The notes: generated by a model from the letters alone, not told the origin. A stretch of DNA of 64,000 bases from Oceanospirillaceae bacterium ASP10-02a (GCA_905182035.1 CAJIZL010000012.1:1-64000), one strand, 5' to 3'. Shown: positions 9,316 through 18,554, counted from the first letter of the stretch. Numbers and translations are program-made.

Positions 9316-10260
9316 TTAAGCCTCGTCGATTTTTCGTGCTACTTCGGTGATGAGTCCACGAATCCAGCGGTGAGCAGGGTTATGCTGCAACAAAGGGCTC
9401 CAGGCCATGGTTAAGGTCATTTCAGGTATGGGGAAGGGCGGGTCTAACATGACTACGTCATCGTTATGCATGGTTTGTAAGGTGGCTTTGCGTGGTAGTG
9501 TCACAATAAGGTCTTTTTGGTTGGCCAATTGCACCGCTGCTTGGTAATGGCGAGTAAAGACGCGAATGTTACGTGTCTTGCCAAGCTCAGATAAAGCGTT
9601 ATCTACCCAGCCTCGGCGCTGCACATCTTTAGGGTTCATACCGACTCCAGCACCCATGCCGGTCTTGTTTACCCATATATGGTGGGCCTTTAAGTAGCTA
9701 TCTAAGGTGAAATTTTGGGCCATTGGGTTGTTACGATTCATCAGGCAGATAAACTGGTCTCGCCAGAGGATTTTTTGGTGAAAAGATTGTGGCATAGAAT
9801 CGAAGCGGTTAATGACTAAATCTACCTTGCCTTGCTCTACATCGTAAAAATCCACATCAGACGGCGTCATAATGTCTAGGCTGACCCCTGGCGCTTCTTT
9901 ACGTAAACGTTCTACCAAAGGAGGAATGAGAGTTGGTTCCGAATAATCGCTGGCCATAATACGAAATACGCGGGTAGAAGTAAGTGCATCGAATGCCGCT
10001 TGAGGCTGCACAGCCTTGTCGATGGTGGCCAATACTTCGCGGATAGTCGCTTGGAGACCAAGGGCTCGTTCCGTTGGCGTCATGCCGTCACTGGTGCGAA
10101 TGAGTAAAGGGTCTTCAAACACTTCTCGCAAGCGTCTTAAACCATTACTCATGGCCGGTTGACTTAGGCCGAGTTGATTGGCAGCTTTTGTGACGTTGCG
10201 CTCTTTTAAAAGGGCGTCTAAATAAACCAATAAGTTAAGGTCAACGCGATCAATGCTCAT
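9316..10260 (-). CDS. LysR-type transcriptional regulator, probable glyoxylate-shunt regulator
   Basis: A 314-residue LysR protein. The N-terminal winged helix-turn-helix is clear (DLNLLVYLDALLKERNVTKAA, LSQPAMSNGLRRLRE, DPLLIR), followed by a periplasmic-binding-like effector domain from about residue 90. The conserved start of the effector domain (FRIMASDYSEPTLIPPLVERL) resembles the NodD/NahR-like branch. ATG 10260 is preferred because GGAG stands 6 bases upstream; an earlier in-frame start adds 21 atypical residues. It is divergent from aceA and follows glcB, so control of one or both by a central-metabolism effector is inferred, not shown. Confidence 0.85.
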   Translation of the reverse strand: MSIDRVDLNLLVYLDALLKERNVTKAANQLGLSQPAMSNGLRRLREVFEDPLLIRTSDGMTPTERALGLQATIREVLATIDKAVQPQAAFDALTSTRVFRIMASDYSEPTLIPPLVERLRKEAPGVSLDIMTPSDVDFYDVEQGKVDLVINRFDSMPQSFHQKILWRDQFICLMNRNNPMAQNFTLDSYLKAHHIWVNKTGMGAGVGMNPKDVQRRGWVDNALSELGKTRNIRVFTRHYQAAVQLANQKDLIVTLPRKATLQTMHNDDVVMLDPPFPIPEMTLTMAWSPLLQHNPAHRWIRGLITEVARKIDEA

Positions 10261-10419
10261 GTTCAACTCCAGAAAGGTCAAGTCCACCAATAGGTGGATG
10301 CTCAGGGCGTTATTCATTTGCACAATACTAAAGTCTTATGCAATAGCTTGTGTAAATTATGCCATGGGAAACACAGGCTGTCGAGGCTTTTACTTTTATA
10401 GCGAATGTGTTTTATTTTG

Positions 10420-10452
10420 CTATTTGTTTTGTGAATAGTAGGCATAACTATT
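10420..10452. promoter_or_regulatory. Overlapping dyads between the LysR gene and aceA
   Basis: Three arms occur in a row: CTATT (10420-10424), AATAGT (10434-10439) and ACTATT (10447-10452). The second and third form a perfect 6-bp inverted repeat with a 7-base gap; the first and second form a dyad containing the T-N11-A core typical of LysR sites. The position, between a LysR gene and its divergent neighbour, is where such regulators usually bind. The rest of the 310-base interval shows no other gene. Confidence 0.4.
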
Positions 10453-10521
10453 GATGGCTGTTATAACCCTTAAGACCGCTCTAAACTGGCCCCATTACTG
10501 AGAGGATACAGCCCCAATGTA

Positions 10522-10548
10522 TTGACTCATTCTATAGTCTAATAATAG
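10522..10548 (+). promoter_or_regulatory. Candidate aceA promoter
   Basis: TTGACT (10522-10527) is a five-of-six -35 match, followed after 15 bases by TAATAG (10543-10548). The spacing is shorter than ideal, so the assignment is tentative. It ends 22 bases before the aceA start. Confidence 0.35.
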
Positions 10549-10570
10549 TCACACAAACCAAGGAAATGTC

Positions 10571-12166
10571 ATGTCTCAATACCAAGACGATATTCACGCC
10601 GTTGCTAACCTTAAGGCTGCCCAGGGCAGCGCTTGGGATGCCATCAACCCAGAATCTGCAGCTCGTATGAAAGCTCAAAACCGCTTTCAAACTGGTCTAG
10701 ATATCGCCCGTTATACAGCTGGCATTATGCGTGCAGACATGGATGCCTATGACCAAGACAGTTCCAAGTACACTCAATCCTTAGGCTGTTGGCATGGTTT
10801 TATCGGTCAGCAGAAGATGATTTCTATTAAGAAACATTTTGATAATACGGATCGTCGTTATTTGTACCTTTCTGGTTGGATGGTTGCGGCATTACGTTCA
10901 GATTTTGGTCCATTGCCAGACCAGTCTATGCATGAAAAAACATCTGTATCCGCTTTGATTGAAGAGCTATACACCTTCTTACGTCAAGCTGATGCCCGCG
11001 AATTGGGCGGTCTGTTCCGTGCTTTGGACACGGCTCGTGACAATAACGATACTGCTGAAGAAAAAAAAATCCAAGACAAAATTGATGGTTTTGTGACTCA
11101 CGTGGTCCCTATCATCGCTGATATTGACGCAGGTTTTGGTAACGCAGAAGCAACTTATCTGCTAGCTAAGCGTATGATCGAAGCAGGTGCATGCTGTATT
11201 CAGTTAGAAAACCAAGTGTCTGACGAAAAACAATGTGGCCACCAAGACGGTAAAGTAACCGTGCCACACGAAGACTTCTTAGGTAAGATTCGTGCCGTAC
11301 GTTATGCCTTCCTAGAGTTAGGGGTAGACGATGGTGTAATCGTTGCTCGGACAGACTCACTAGGTGCAGGCTTGACCAAGCAAATTGCTGTCACCAACAC
11401 ACCGGGTGATTTGGGTGATCAATATAACTCGTTCCTAGATTGCGATGAAGTTACAGCTGCAGACTTAAATAACGGCGACGTTGTGCTTAACCGAGACGGC
11501 ACACTAGTGCGTCCTAAGCGCCTACCTTCTAACTTGTTCCAGTTCCGCCAGGGCACTGGTGAAGACCGTTGTGTGTTAGACAGCATTACGTCTTTGCAAA
11601 ATGGAGCGGACCTTTTGTGGATCGAAACAGAAAAGCCTCATGTGTCGCAAATTGGTGGCATGGTAAACCGTATTCGTGAAGTGATTCCGAATGCTAAGTT
11701 GGTTTACAACAACTCTCCATCATTTAACTGGACTTTGAACTTCCGTCAGCAAATTTTTGACTCCATGGCTGCTGCAGGAGACGATGTTTCTGCTTACAAG
11801 CGCGCTGAACTAATGAGCGAATCTTATGATGGTTCTGCCTTGGCTATATCAGCTGATGAAAAGATTCGCACCTTCCAAGCTGATTCGGCTCGTGAAGCTG
11901 GGATCTTCCATCACTTAATTACCTTGCCTACATACCACACTGCAGCTTTGTCTACGGACAACTTGGCTAAAGAGTACTTTGGTGACCAAGGCATGTTGGG
12001 TTATGTAGCCGGTGTACAGCGTAAGGAAATCCGTCAAGGGATTGCCTGTGTTAAGCACCAAAACATGGCTGGTTCCGACATGGGTGATGATCACAAAGAG
12101 TACTTCTCTGGCGATGCAGCCCTTAAGGCTTCAGGTAAAGACAACACCATGAACCAGTTTGGTTAA
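10571..12166 (+). CDS. aceA: Isocitrate lyase
   Basis: Cleaves isocitrate to glyoxylate and succinate, the committed step of the glyoxylate shunt. At 531 residues it belongs to the longer isoform found in Pseudomonas and marine gammaproteobacteria rather than the 434-residue E. coli form. The active-site cysteine is Cys222 in EKQCGHQDGK, preceded by the metal-binding ADIDAGFGN segment and followed by VARTDSLGAGL; SFNW is also present. AGGAAA stands just before the ATG. It has its own terminator, and together with glcB allows growth on acetate or fatty acids. Confidence 0.97.
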   Translation: MSQYQDDIHAVANLKAAQGSAWDAINPESAARMKAQNRFQTGLDIARYTAGIMRADMDAYDQDSSKYTQSLGCWHGFIGQQKMISIKKHFDNTDRRYLYLSGWMVAALRSDFGPLPDQSMHEKTSVSALIEELYTFLRQADARELGGLFRALDTARDNNDTAEEKKIQDKIDGFVTHVVPIIADIDAGFGNAEATYLLAKRMIEAGACCIQLENQVSDEKQCGHQDGKVTVPHEDFLGKIRAVRYAFLELGVDDGVIVARTDSLGAGLTKQIAVTNTPGDLGDQYNSFLDCDEVTAADLNNGDVVLNRDGTLVRPKRLPSNLFQFRQGTGEDRCVLDSITSLQNGADLLWIETEKPHVSQIGGMVNRIREVIPNAKLVYNNSPSFNWTLNFRQQIFDSMAAAGDDVSAYKRAELMSESYDGSALAISADEKIRTFQADSAREAGIFHHLITLPTYHTAALSTDNLAKEYFGDQGMLGYVAGVQRKEIRQGIACVKHQNMAGSDMGDDHKEYFSGDAALKASGKDNTMNQFG

Positions 12167-12201
12167 GTCATACAACTACTTTTATAAGTAGTTAAAGTAA
12201 A

Positions 12202-12230
12202 GTCGAGGTAAATACCTCGGCTTTTTTTTT
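12202..12230 (+). terminator. Rho-independent terminator of aceA
   Basis: CGAGGTA (12204-12210) pairs with TACCTCG (12213-12219), with outer pairing GCC/GTC possible, followed by a run of ten bases of almost pure T. It lies 36 bases after the aceA stop. Confidence 0.92.
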
Positions 12231-12350
12231 AACAGGGTCAGAGCCACTTGACGATCATGTGCTCTAGTCCTCTTGAAAAATAGCCTTGTTCACGGAAGAG
12301 TAACAAGGTACCCTTTTGTTTTTGCTGTCGTATTGTCCGGAGACCATCTG

Positions 12351-12800
12351 ATGATGCAGGAACAAGGTCAAAGCTTAGATGAAGCTTTTGATGCCATTAT
12401 TGATGCATGGTTAATAGAGCGACAGGCGTTATTAACTCAATTTGTAGCTCTGCCTCAATTAAGTGTCACAGATAACGTGATCCAGGAGCTACACAGTTTT
12501 TGTGAGGCGATGGTGGATTACAGTTCCCGTGGTCACTTTAATGTTTATGAGCAGTTATTAAAGCATATAGCCGAACACAATGGTCAACACGCAGACAATG
12601 CGCGTATCGTACTAGGTAAAATCCACGATACAACAGACAAAATTGTCATTTTTGATGATGAATATGGTGCTGTCGAAAAACTTTCTATTCAAGATGTTGG
12701 GCACTTTAGTGGCCGCTTGTCGCGTTTAGGTGAAGTGCTTACCGAGCGTTTTAATCATGAGGATGAACTCATGGGTTTGGTGCAAGAAACCTTATCTTAG
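12351..12800 (+). CDS. rsd: Rsd/AlgQ family anti-sigma-70 factor
   Basis: A 149-residue helical protein matching the Rsd/AlgQ family, which binds region 4 of the housekeeping sigma factor and shifts RNA polymerase towards alternative sigma factors. The family signature is clear: IIDAWLIERQALL near the N-terminus (sigma-contact helix), FCEAMVDYSSRGHFNVYEQLL in the middle, and LSRLGEVLTERFNHEDELM at the end. The usual length is about 158. ATG 12351 is chosen because GGAGA lies 7 bases upstream; a TTG 78 bases earlier has no ribosome site. Whether it affects alginate-like genes, as AlgQ does in Pseudomonas, cannot be judged here. Confidence 0.85.
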   Translation: MMQEQGQSLDEAFDAIIDAWLIERQALLTQFVALPQLSVTDNVIQELHSFCEAMVDYSSRGHFNVYEQLLKHIAEHNGQHADNARIVLGKIHDTTDKIVIFDDEYGAVEKLSIQDVGHFSGRLSRLGEVLTERFNHEDELMGLVQETLS

Positions 12801-12834
12801 TTAGCCACTTGCCTCAATTTAAAAGAGGGATTTT

Positions 12835-13740
12835 GTGACACAATTCAAACAAGTTGGTCTTATTGGAAGGCTTCACAGCCCTGCAGTAATCGAAACCTTA
12901 CACCGGGTTATAACGTGCCTTAGTAGGTGCCAATGCAAAGTGTGGGTAGATGAACGCATTGCTGATTCTCTAAATAGTGATCAGCTCACTAGTGCCGCTT
13001 ATGGTACTGGCGATCGTCATTTTTTGGGACAACGATGTGACCTAGTAATCGTGGTAGGGGGAGACGGCAGCATGCTCTCTGCTGCACGTATTATGGCTAC
13101 CTATGGTGTAGCGGTAATTGGTATCAACCGTGGCAAATTGGGGTTTTTAACAGACATAGCACCAGACCAGGTGGAAGTTTCTCTTGAGGCTGTACTAGCT
13201 GGACGGTTTGAAACTAGCAATCGGTTTATGTTGTCTGCCCATGTCTTGCGTAATGGTCAGGAAATAGGCCGTGGTAGTGGTCTCAATGACATCGTATTAC
13301 ACCCTGGTAAATCGGCCCGAATGCTGGCTTATGATCTATCAATTGATGGCACTGCTGTTTATATTGATCGAGCCGATGGTTTGATTATAGCTACTCCCAC
13401 AGGATCGACCGCCTACGCACTTTCAGCTGGAGGGCCAATTATGCACCCTGGCTTAGATGCAATTGCTCTGGTGCCCATGAACCCCCACAATCTAAGTAGT
13501 CGGCCCTTAGTGGTGGCGGCAGATGCAGAACTGGAGATTCTTATTGGTGAAGACAACAGTACACAACCGATTATTAGTTGTGATGGGCAAGTGCACATTG
13601 CCTGTGAACCCGGTGATAGGGTGCATATACAGCGCCATGAAGCACGACTCAAAGTGTTACATCCCTTAGGCCATCATTTTTACGACCGTTGCCGCAGTAA
13701 GTTAGGGTGGCATGCTCGTGCTAGTGAAGATGGCCAATGA
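12835..13740 (+). CDS. nadK: NAD kinase
   Basis: Phosphorylates NAD to NADP. The nucleotide-binding GGDGS motif is at 75-79 with the catalytic Asp77, followed by the ING/NRGKLGFLTD segment, the SGLNDIVLHPG motif and the TPTGSTAYALSAGGPI block. Length 301 is normal for the family (E. coli 292). The start is a GTG with AAGAGGGA just upstream. Its last bases overlap the rhomboid gene start as ATGA, so the two are translationally coupled. Confidence 0.96.
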   Translation: MTQFKQVGLIGRLHSPAVIETLHRVITCLSRCQCKVWVDERIADSLNSDQLTSAAYGTGDRHFLGQRCDLVIVVGGDGSMLSAARIMATYGVAVIGINRGKLGFLTDIAPDQVEVSLEAVLAGRFETSNRFMLSAHVLRNGQEIGRGSGLNDIVLHPGKSARMLAYDLSIDGTAVYIDRADGLIIATPTGSTAYALSAGGPIMHPGLDAIALVPMNPHNLSSRPLVVAADAELEILIGEDNSTQPIISCDGQVHIACEPGDRVHIQRHEARLKVLHPLGHHFYDRCRSKLGWHARASEDGQ

Positions 13741-14624
13741 TTCTTCTGCAAAGGTTCCCCGCTAACGTAGATCTCACACCGATCACGCAAGCTCTGTGGC
13801 AACATAAGATGCCTCATCGTGTCCGTTTTGTAGAAAGTGAACAGCAATTGTGGCTACAAGATTCTGCGCAACACGGTGCTGCTCAGACGCTAATGCAGCA
13901 GGTGTTGCAGGGTAACGCTGGAGAAGAGCCTGCCCACTCCATTTTATCAGACCAAGTTAACTCGTCTTTTATGGGCGCTGCGGCACTCTCATTGGCTCAT
14001 GCTAAGGCTTGGTTTAGGTTAACCCCTATAACGCTTTTGGTTTTTTTAGTTGCCGTATTGGTGGCGCTGTTTTCTCAACTCGGTACCGACTTACAAGCAG
14101 TTGCCTGGTTAAGCTTCTTTCCTCTTGTGTTGGATACTCAAGCATACCTTGTCAACGGGTTTGAGCACTTATGGCAACAACCGTGGCGCTTAATTAGCCC
14201 AATGCTGTTGCATTTTGGTTGGTTGCATATGGTTTTTAATTTGTTGTGGTGGCTGGATTTGGGCCGGCGTATAGAACATCAATCAAAGCTGCTTTTAGTG
14301 GCTTTGTTATTGGTCACCAGCCTTGCGGCTAATGTAGCTCAAGCATGGCAAGAAGCGAGTTTGTTTGGTGGCCTATCAGGAGTTATTTACGGTTTGTTGG
14401 GCTATATATGGGTGATAGATCGTTATAATGCTCCACGATATCACCTACCACAAAGCATCCTCATATTCATGTTGTTATGGTTGCTGTTGGGTGTCAGTGG
14501 TTTGTTTTCAGCGCTTGGGTTTGGGGCCATGGCTAATATGGCTCACTTAGGTGGCCTAGTGGCGGGAGTTGTATGGGCTTTTTTGCACACCTTGTTATGG
14601 CGTATTCGATCTAACAATAGGTAA
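13737..14624 (+). CDS. glpG: Rhomboid intramembrane serine protease, GlpG type
   Basis: A 295-residue membrane protease. An N-terminal soluble domain (about 1-75, ILLQRFPANVDLTPI...) matches the GlpG cytoplasmic domain, and six membrane segments follow. The catalytic dyad is Ser214 in GLSGVIYGLLGY and His270 in MANMAHLGGLVAG, and the oxyanion/loop motif HFGWLHMVFNLLWWLDLGRRIE is intact, so it should be active. GlpG cleaves membrane proteins within or near their transmembrane helix. The ATG overlaps the nadK stop; no glp genes are nearby. Confidence 0.92.
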   Translation: MILLQRFPANVDLTPITQALWQHKMPHRVRFVESEQQLWLQDSAQHGAAQTLMQQVLQGNAGEEPAHSILSDQVNSSFMGAAALSLAHAKAWFRLTPITLLVFLVAVLVALFSQLGTDLQAVAWLSFFPLVLDTQAYLVNGFEHLWQQPWRLISPMLLHFGWLHMVFNLLWWLDLGRRIEHQSKLLLVALLLVTSLAANVAQAWQEASLFGGLSGVIYGLLGYIWVIDRYNAPRYHLPQSILIFMLLWLLLGVSGLFSALGFGAMANMAHLGGLVAGVVWAFLHTLLWRIRSNNR

Positions 14625-14651
14625 AAAAGAGTCGGTGGGTATGGTGATTTA

Positions 14652-14660
14652 TGCTATTAT
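14652..14660 (+). promoter_or_regulatory. Extended -10 promoter element for yeaC operon
   Basis: TGCTATTAT lies 34 bases before the yeaC start. It matches the TGnTATnnT pattern also seen before ygiQ, rlmL and trmA. No clear -35. Confidence 0.45.
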
Positions 14661-14694
14661 TTTGCTCCAAGTTTTTATCTAAGAGGTGTGGCTG

Positions 14695-14952
14695 ATGGAA
14701 TATAATCAACTCATTGCCCAACTAACACCCGCAGTCTACCTGCGTTTGAAGACTGCTGTTGAGACTGGCAAATGGCCAGATGGTAGGGTGCTCAGTGAAG
14801 ATCAAAAAGCCTCCTGTATGGAAGCTGTTTTGCGTTACCAATCTATGAAGCTTGATGCCAAACAGCACTCAGGACATATGCCTGACAAGTGTGCGTCTAG
14901 CTCTGGCTCGACGCTTAAAAAAACCGACGAACAAGTCATTAAAATACACTAA
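14695..14952 (+). CDS. yeaC: YeaC-like DUF1315 protein
   Basis: An 85-residue protein whose first half matches E. coli YeaC (DUF1315): MEYNQLIAQLTPAVYLRLKT, VETGKWPDG and LSEDQKASCMEAVLRYQ. The C-terminal third is polar and not conserved. Function is unknown for the family. ATG 14695 is chosen because AAGAGGTG stands 6 bases upstream; a GTG three codons earlier overlaps that site. It opens a three-gene operon with DUF2797 and pepN (2-base gap, then a 4-base overlap). Confidence 0.85.
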   Translation: MEYNQLIAQLTPAVYLRLKTAVETGKWPDGRVLSEDQKASCMEAVLRYQSMKLDAKQHSGHMPDKCASSSGSTLKKTDEQVIKIH

Positions 14953-14954
14953 TT

Positions 14955-15797
14955 ATGCAAACACCTCACGTGCTTACTGGGCACCTAGCAAAGCTGACTA
15001 CCCACATTGATGCCGTGCCTCACGCCCAAGTGCAATATACACTCACTTTGGGAGATCAAGAGTTGCACCTTAATCCGCTAATAGGCCAAACTATTCGGTT
15101 AGAACATTTGGGGCAGATTAACTGTAGTCATTGCGGTCGTAAAACGAAAAAGAGTTACAGCCAAGGTTATTGTTTCCCTTGTATGCAAAAATTACCCCAA
15201 TGTGACCTGTGTATTATGAGCCCGGAGCGGTGTCATTTTGATGCTGGAACCTGCCGTGATGAAGCTTGGGGGAAAGCATTTTGTATGCAACCACATATTG
15301 TCTATTTGGCCAATTCTTCTGGCCTTAAGGTAGGTATCACTCGGATCAATCAAATGCCTACCCGTTGGCTCGATCAAGGTGCGTCCCAAGCTATGCCTAT
15401 CATGCAGGTAGCTACCCGCAAATTGTCTGGAGATGTGGAGACCGTCCTTAAGCAATATGTAGCCGATAAAACCAATTGGAGAAAACTGCTACAAAGTGAT
15501 GTGCAAGCCATTGATATGGCTCAAGCAGCAAACCTATTGTTGAATGAATCGGAAGATGATCTAGAAGCCTTGTTAGGTGGGCTAAGCCACCAAGATTATC
15601 AATGGTTAGATACGGCGGCCATCAGTATGCGCTACCCAGTATTAGAGTATCCAACCAAAATCAATTCCCATAATCTTGATAAAGAACCTGTATTAGAAGG
15701 CAAATTGATGGGTATTAAGGGCCAATACCTTATTTTTGATACCGCGGTGATTAACGTCCGCAAATACTCATCCTATTTGGTGCAATTCAGCTCATGA
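14955..15797 (+). CDS. DUF2797 protein: zinc-ribbon plus GIY-YIG-like domain
   Basis: A 280-residue protein of the DUF2797 family. Residues 57-110 hold nine cysteines in pairs (CSHC 57-60, CFPC 73-76, CDLC 83-86, then Cys93, Cys100 and Cys110), a likely zinc-binding module. Residues 114-178 read like a compact GIY-YIG domain of the T5orf172/MUG113 kind: VYLA (116-119), KVGITR (125-130), Arg137 in TRWLDQGA, Glu162 in GDVETVL, and Trp175. That assignment is my inference from residue spacing. The C-terminal part looks like a small beta domain (LMGIKGQYLIFDTAVINVRKY). It is tightly coupled to pepN by an ATGA overlap. Cellular role unknown. Confidence 0.75.
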   Translation: MQTPHVLTGHLAKLTTHIDAVPHAQVQYTLTLGDQELHLNPLIGQTIRLEHLGQINCSHCGRKTKKSYSQGYCFPCMQKLPQCDLCIMSPERCHFDAGTCRDEAWGKAFCMQPHIVYLANSSGLKVGITRINQMPTRWLDQGASQAMPIMQVATRKLSGDVETVLKQYVADKTNWRKLLQSDVQAIDMAQAANLLLNESEDDLEALLGGLSHQDYQWLDTAAISMRYPVLEYPTKINSHNLDKEPVLEGKLMGIKGQYLIFDTAVINVRKYSSYLVQFSS

Positions 15798-18433
15798 CTA
15801 AAAACTCTCAAGTAATCTACTTAAAAGATTATCAGGTTCCAGCATTTATTATCGAAGCCACAGACCTAGATATTCACATTGGTGATGAATACACCTCTGT
15901 TGTCGCCTGCCTAAAAATATGTCGTAATCCGGCGTCTAATCAATCTTCGTCAGAACTCGTATTGCAAGGCGGTAAAGACATTAAGCTGCAAGAAGTGATG
16001 ATGGATGGGCTCATTCTAGATGACTCACTCTACGACCTAGAGGGTACTGTGCTATCTATCCATCAGTGTCCAGAAGCCTTTGAATTAACTACGGAATGCC
16101 TGATTCAGCCGCAGTTGAATACGAGCTTAGAGGGGTTGTACAAGTCTGGTGGTATGTATTGCACCCAGTGCGAAGCGGAGGGTTTTCGGAATATTACCTA
16201 TTACCTAGACCGCCCAGATGCCTTGTCTGTATTCACTACTCGTATCAGTGCAGATAAAACCAGCTATCCTATATTATTGGCTAATGGTAATCCTATGGGG
16301 CAGGGTGACTTAGATAATGGCGGGCATTTTGCTGTGTGGCATGACCCATTCCCTAAACCGGCATATTTGTTTGCTATGGTAGCTGGCGATTTGGTGCGCC
16401 AAGACGAAGAATTTACTACCCGGTCTGGCCGCAAAGTGGATTTACAAATATTTGTAGAAGCTCATAACAGCCATAAGTGTGACCACGCACTGGCATCTCT
16501 TAAACGTTCTATGTTGTGGGACGAGCAGACTTATGGCCGAGAGTATGATCTAGACTTGTTCATGATTGTTGCGGTGGATGATTTCAACATGGGGGCCATG
16601 GAAAACAAAGGCCTCAATATTTTTAATTCTGATTGTGTATTAGCAGACCCAGCCACTAGCAGTGATGCGATGTTCGAGCGTATAGAGGGCATCGTGGCCC
16701 ATGAATACTTCCATAACTGGTCTGGTAACCGTGTCACTTGTCGTGATTGGTTTCAGCTTAGTTTAAAGGAAGGCTTTACTGTTTACCGTGATGCGCAATA
16801 TACAGCAGATACATACTCTGCCGCTGTAAAGCGTATTGATGACGTTACCCTATTGCGCACCCATCAGTTTGCGGAAGATGCTGGCCCAATGGCTCACCCA
16901 ATACGGCCTGCATCCTATATTGAAATTAATAATTTCTATTCAGTGACTGTGTATGAGAAAGGTGCAGAAGTGGTAGGTATGATTCACACTTTACTCGGAG
17001 ATGAACTATTCCGTAAGGGTAGCGATCTGTATTTTGATCGTCACGACGGCCAAGCCGTGACTACAGATGATTTTGTTGCTGCCATGAGTGACGCCAGTGG
17101 TATCGATTTGAGTCAATTCAAACACTGGTATAGTCAGGCTGGCACTCCTACCTTGGCCGTGACCGATATCTACGACGCTTCAAACAAAGAATATAGCCTT
17201 ACTGTAGGACAAGCCACACCAGCAACAGCAGAGTGTCAGCAAAAGCTACCGTTCCATTTGCCGTTGCGTATGGCCTTGTTAGATACCAAGGGTAGGGAGA
17301 TAGCTTTGCAGTTGCAGGGTTCTGAGTCTGTGCAAGGCAATAATTGTGTCCTAAACATTACTCAGGCACAGCAAACTTTCGTTTTTGAAGGCGTGGCAGA
17401 ACACCCCGTACCATCGCTGTTGCGGGGCTTTTCTGCACCAGTTAAATTGGACTATGCCTATACTCAAGAGCAGTTGTTGTTTCTCGCTAGCAAAGACCAA
17501 GATGGTTTTTGCCGCTGGGAGGCGTGCCAACGTTTGTTGATTGAAGCGACGGAGCAGGCCATGTCCCAATCTGCTAGCTATCAACTGGCTGATGAATTGG
17601 TGACCATGTTACGTAGTAGTTTGGTGGATGAAACCTTAGACCCAGCGATGGTTGCCAAGCTTGTACAATTACCCAGTGAAGCTTATTTGGCGGAAACCCA
17701 AACCACTGTTGATGTGGATCTAATTCACGCAGGTCGTGAAGCCATGCGCCTTGCTATTGCTTCGGCTTTAGAAAGTGAACTGCTGGCCTGTTACCAGCGT
17801 TGTCATGATACTGGGCTGTTTAGCCAAACAGGCAAGGCCATAGGCCAGCGGGCCCTTAAGAATACCTGCCTGGCCTACCTCAATGCGTTAGCTAAAGATC
17901 AGTATCAAACCATGGCCCAAGATCAGTATGCGTTACAGGCCAATATGACAGATGTGGGGGCGGCCTTACATATTTTAATTGGCCAAGATAATTTAGAGTT
18001 AGCCACGCCGTTGTTGGCAGAATTTTACCAGCGTTGGCAGGGTGATGCGCAGGTGGTTGCCCAGTGGTTTGCTATGCAAGCTGGAGCCAACTTAGCGGGT
18101 CGGTTGCCTCACGTAAAAGCGCTGCTGCAACATACGGCGTTTGATATTCGCAACCCCAATAAGGTGCGTAGTGTGGTTGGCAGCTTTATCCGTAGTGCCA
18201 TTAACTTCCATTCAGCTGATGGCAGTGGCTATGAATTTGTCGCGGATATGGTGCTACTTTTGGATCCTATCAACCCTATGATAGCTGCAAATCTAGCCAA
18301 ACCCTTAGGCCGTTTTAAGCGCCACACACTTGGTCGTCAACAATTAATGCAGGCACAACTGCAACGTCTAAGTCAAGCTGAGCTTAGTAAAGATGTATTT
18401 GAAGTGGTCACTAAGGCTTTGGCAGTAAATTAA
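15794..18433 (+). CDS. pepN: Aminopeptidase N (M1 family)
   Basis: A zinc aminopeptidase that removes N-terminal residues from peptides in the cytoplasm. The substrate-anchoring GAMEN motif is at 267-271 and the zinc site HEYFH at 303-307 with the third ligand Glu326 (LKEGF), spacing identical to E. coli PepN (297-301-320). Length 879 is close to the E. coli 870. The C-terminal half is the all-helical domain (VRSVVGSFIRSAINFH, LAKPLGRFKRH). The ATG overlaps the DUF2797 stop, so it is the last gene of the yeaC operon. Confidence 0.97.
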   Translation: MTKNSQVIYLKDYQVPAFIIEATDLDIHIGDEYTSVVACLKICRNPASNQSSSELVLQGGKDIKLQEVMMDGLILDDSLYDLEGTVLSIHQCPEAFELTTECLIQPQLNTSLEGLYKSGGMYCTQCEAEGFRNITYYLDRPDALSVFTTRISADKTSYPILLANGNPMGQGDLDNGGHFAVWHDPFPKPAYLFAMVAGDLVRQDEEFTTRSGRKVDLQIFVEAHNSHKCDHALASLKRSMLWDEQTYGREYDLDLFMIVAVDDFNMGAMENKGLNIFNSDCVLADPATSSDAMFERIEGIVAHEYFHNWSGNRVTCRDWFQLSLKEGFTVYRDAQYTADTYSAAVKRIDDVTLLRTHQFAEDAGPMAHPIRPASYIEINNFYSVTVYEKGAEVVGMIHTLLGDELFRKGSDLYFDRHDGQAVTTDDFVAAMSDASGIDLSQFKHWYSQAGTPTLAVTDIYDASNKEYSLTVGQATPATAECQQKLPFHLPLRMALLDTKGREIALQLQGSESVQGNNCVLNITQAQQTFVFEGVAEHPVPSLLRGFSAPVKLDYAYTQEQLLFLASKDQDGFCRWEACQRLLIEATEQAMSQSASYQLADELVTMLRSSLVDETLDPAMVAKLVQLPSEAYLAETQTTVDVDLIHAGREAMRLAIASALESELLACYQRCHDTGLFSQTGKAIGQRALKNTCLAYLNALAKDQYQTMAQDQYALQANMTDVGAALHILIGQDNLELATPLLAEFYQRWQGDAQVVAQWFAMQAGANLAGRLPHVKALLQHTAFDIRNPNKVRSVVGSFIRSAINFHSADGSGYEFVADMVLLLDPINPMIAANLAKPLGRFKRHTLGRQQLMQAQLQRLSQAELSKDVFEVVTKALAVN

Positions 18434-18554
18434 CTAATCAAAATCAGTTTTCAAAGGTGGGTGTCTTATTTTATGTAAGTGCCTAACTTGGCTCTGCCAC
18501 CATGTCTTAAAAAACATGGCCTATATATCCTTGGGAGAACGCAGGAGAGTATGA

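Noticed and set aside
12300-12311. GTAACAAGGTA, as at the 3' end of 16S rRNA
   Set aside because: Only about 11 bases match, with no neighbouring rRNA sequence; chance.
18500-18519. CCATGT...ACATGG hairpin between pepN and hemH as a terminator
   Set aside because: Only six pairs and no T-run after it on either strand.
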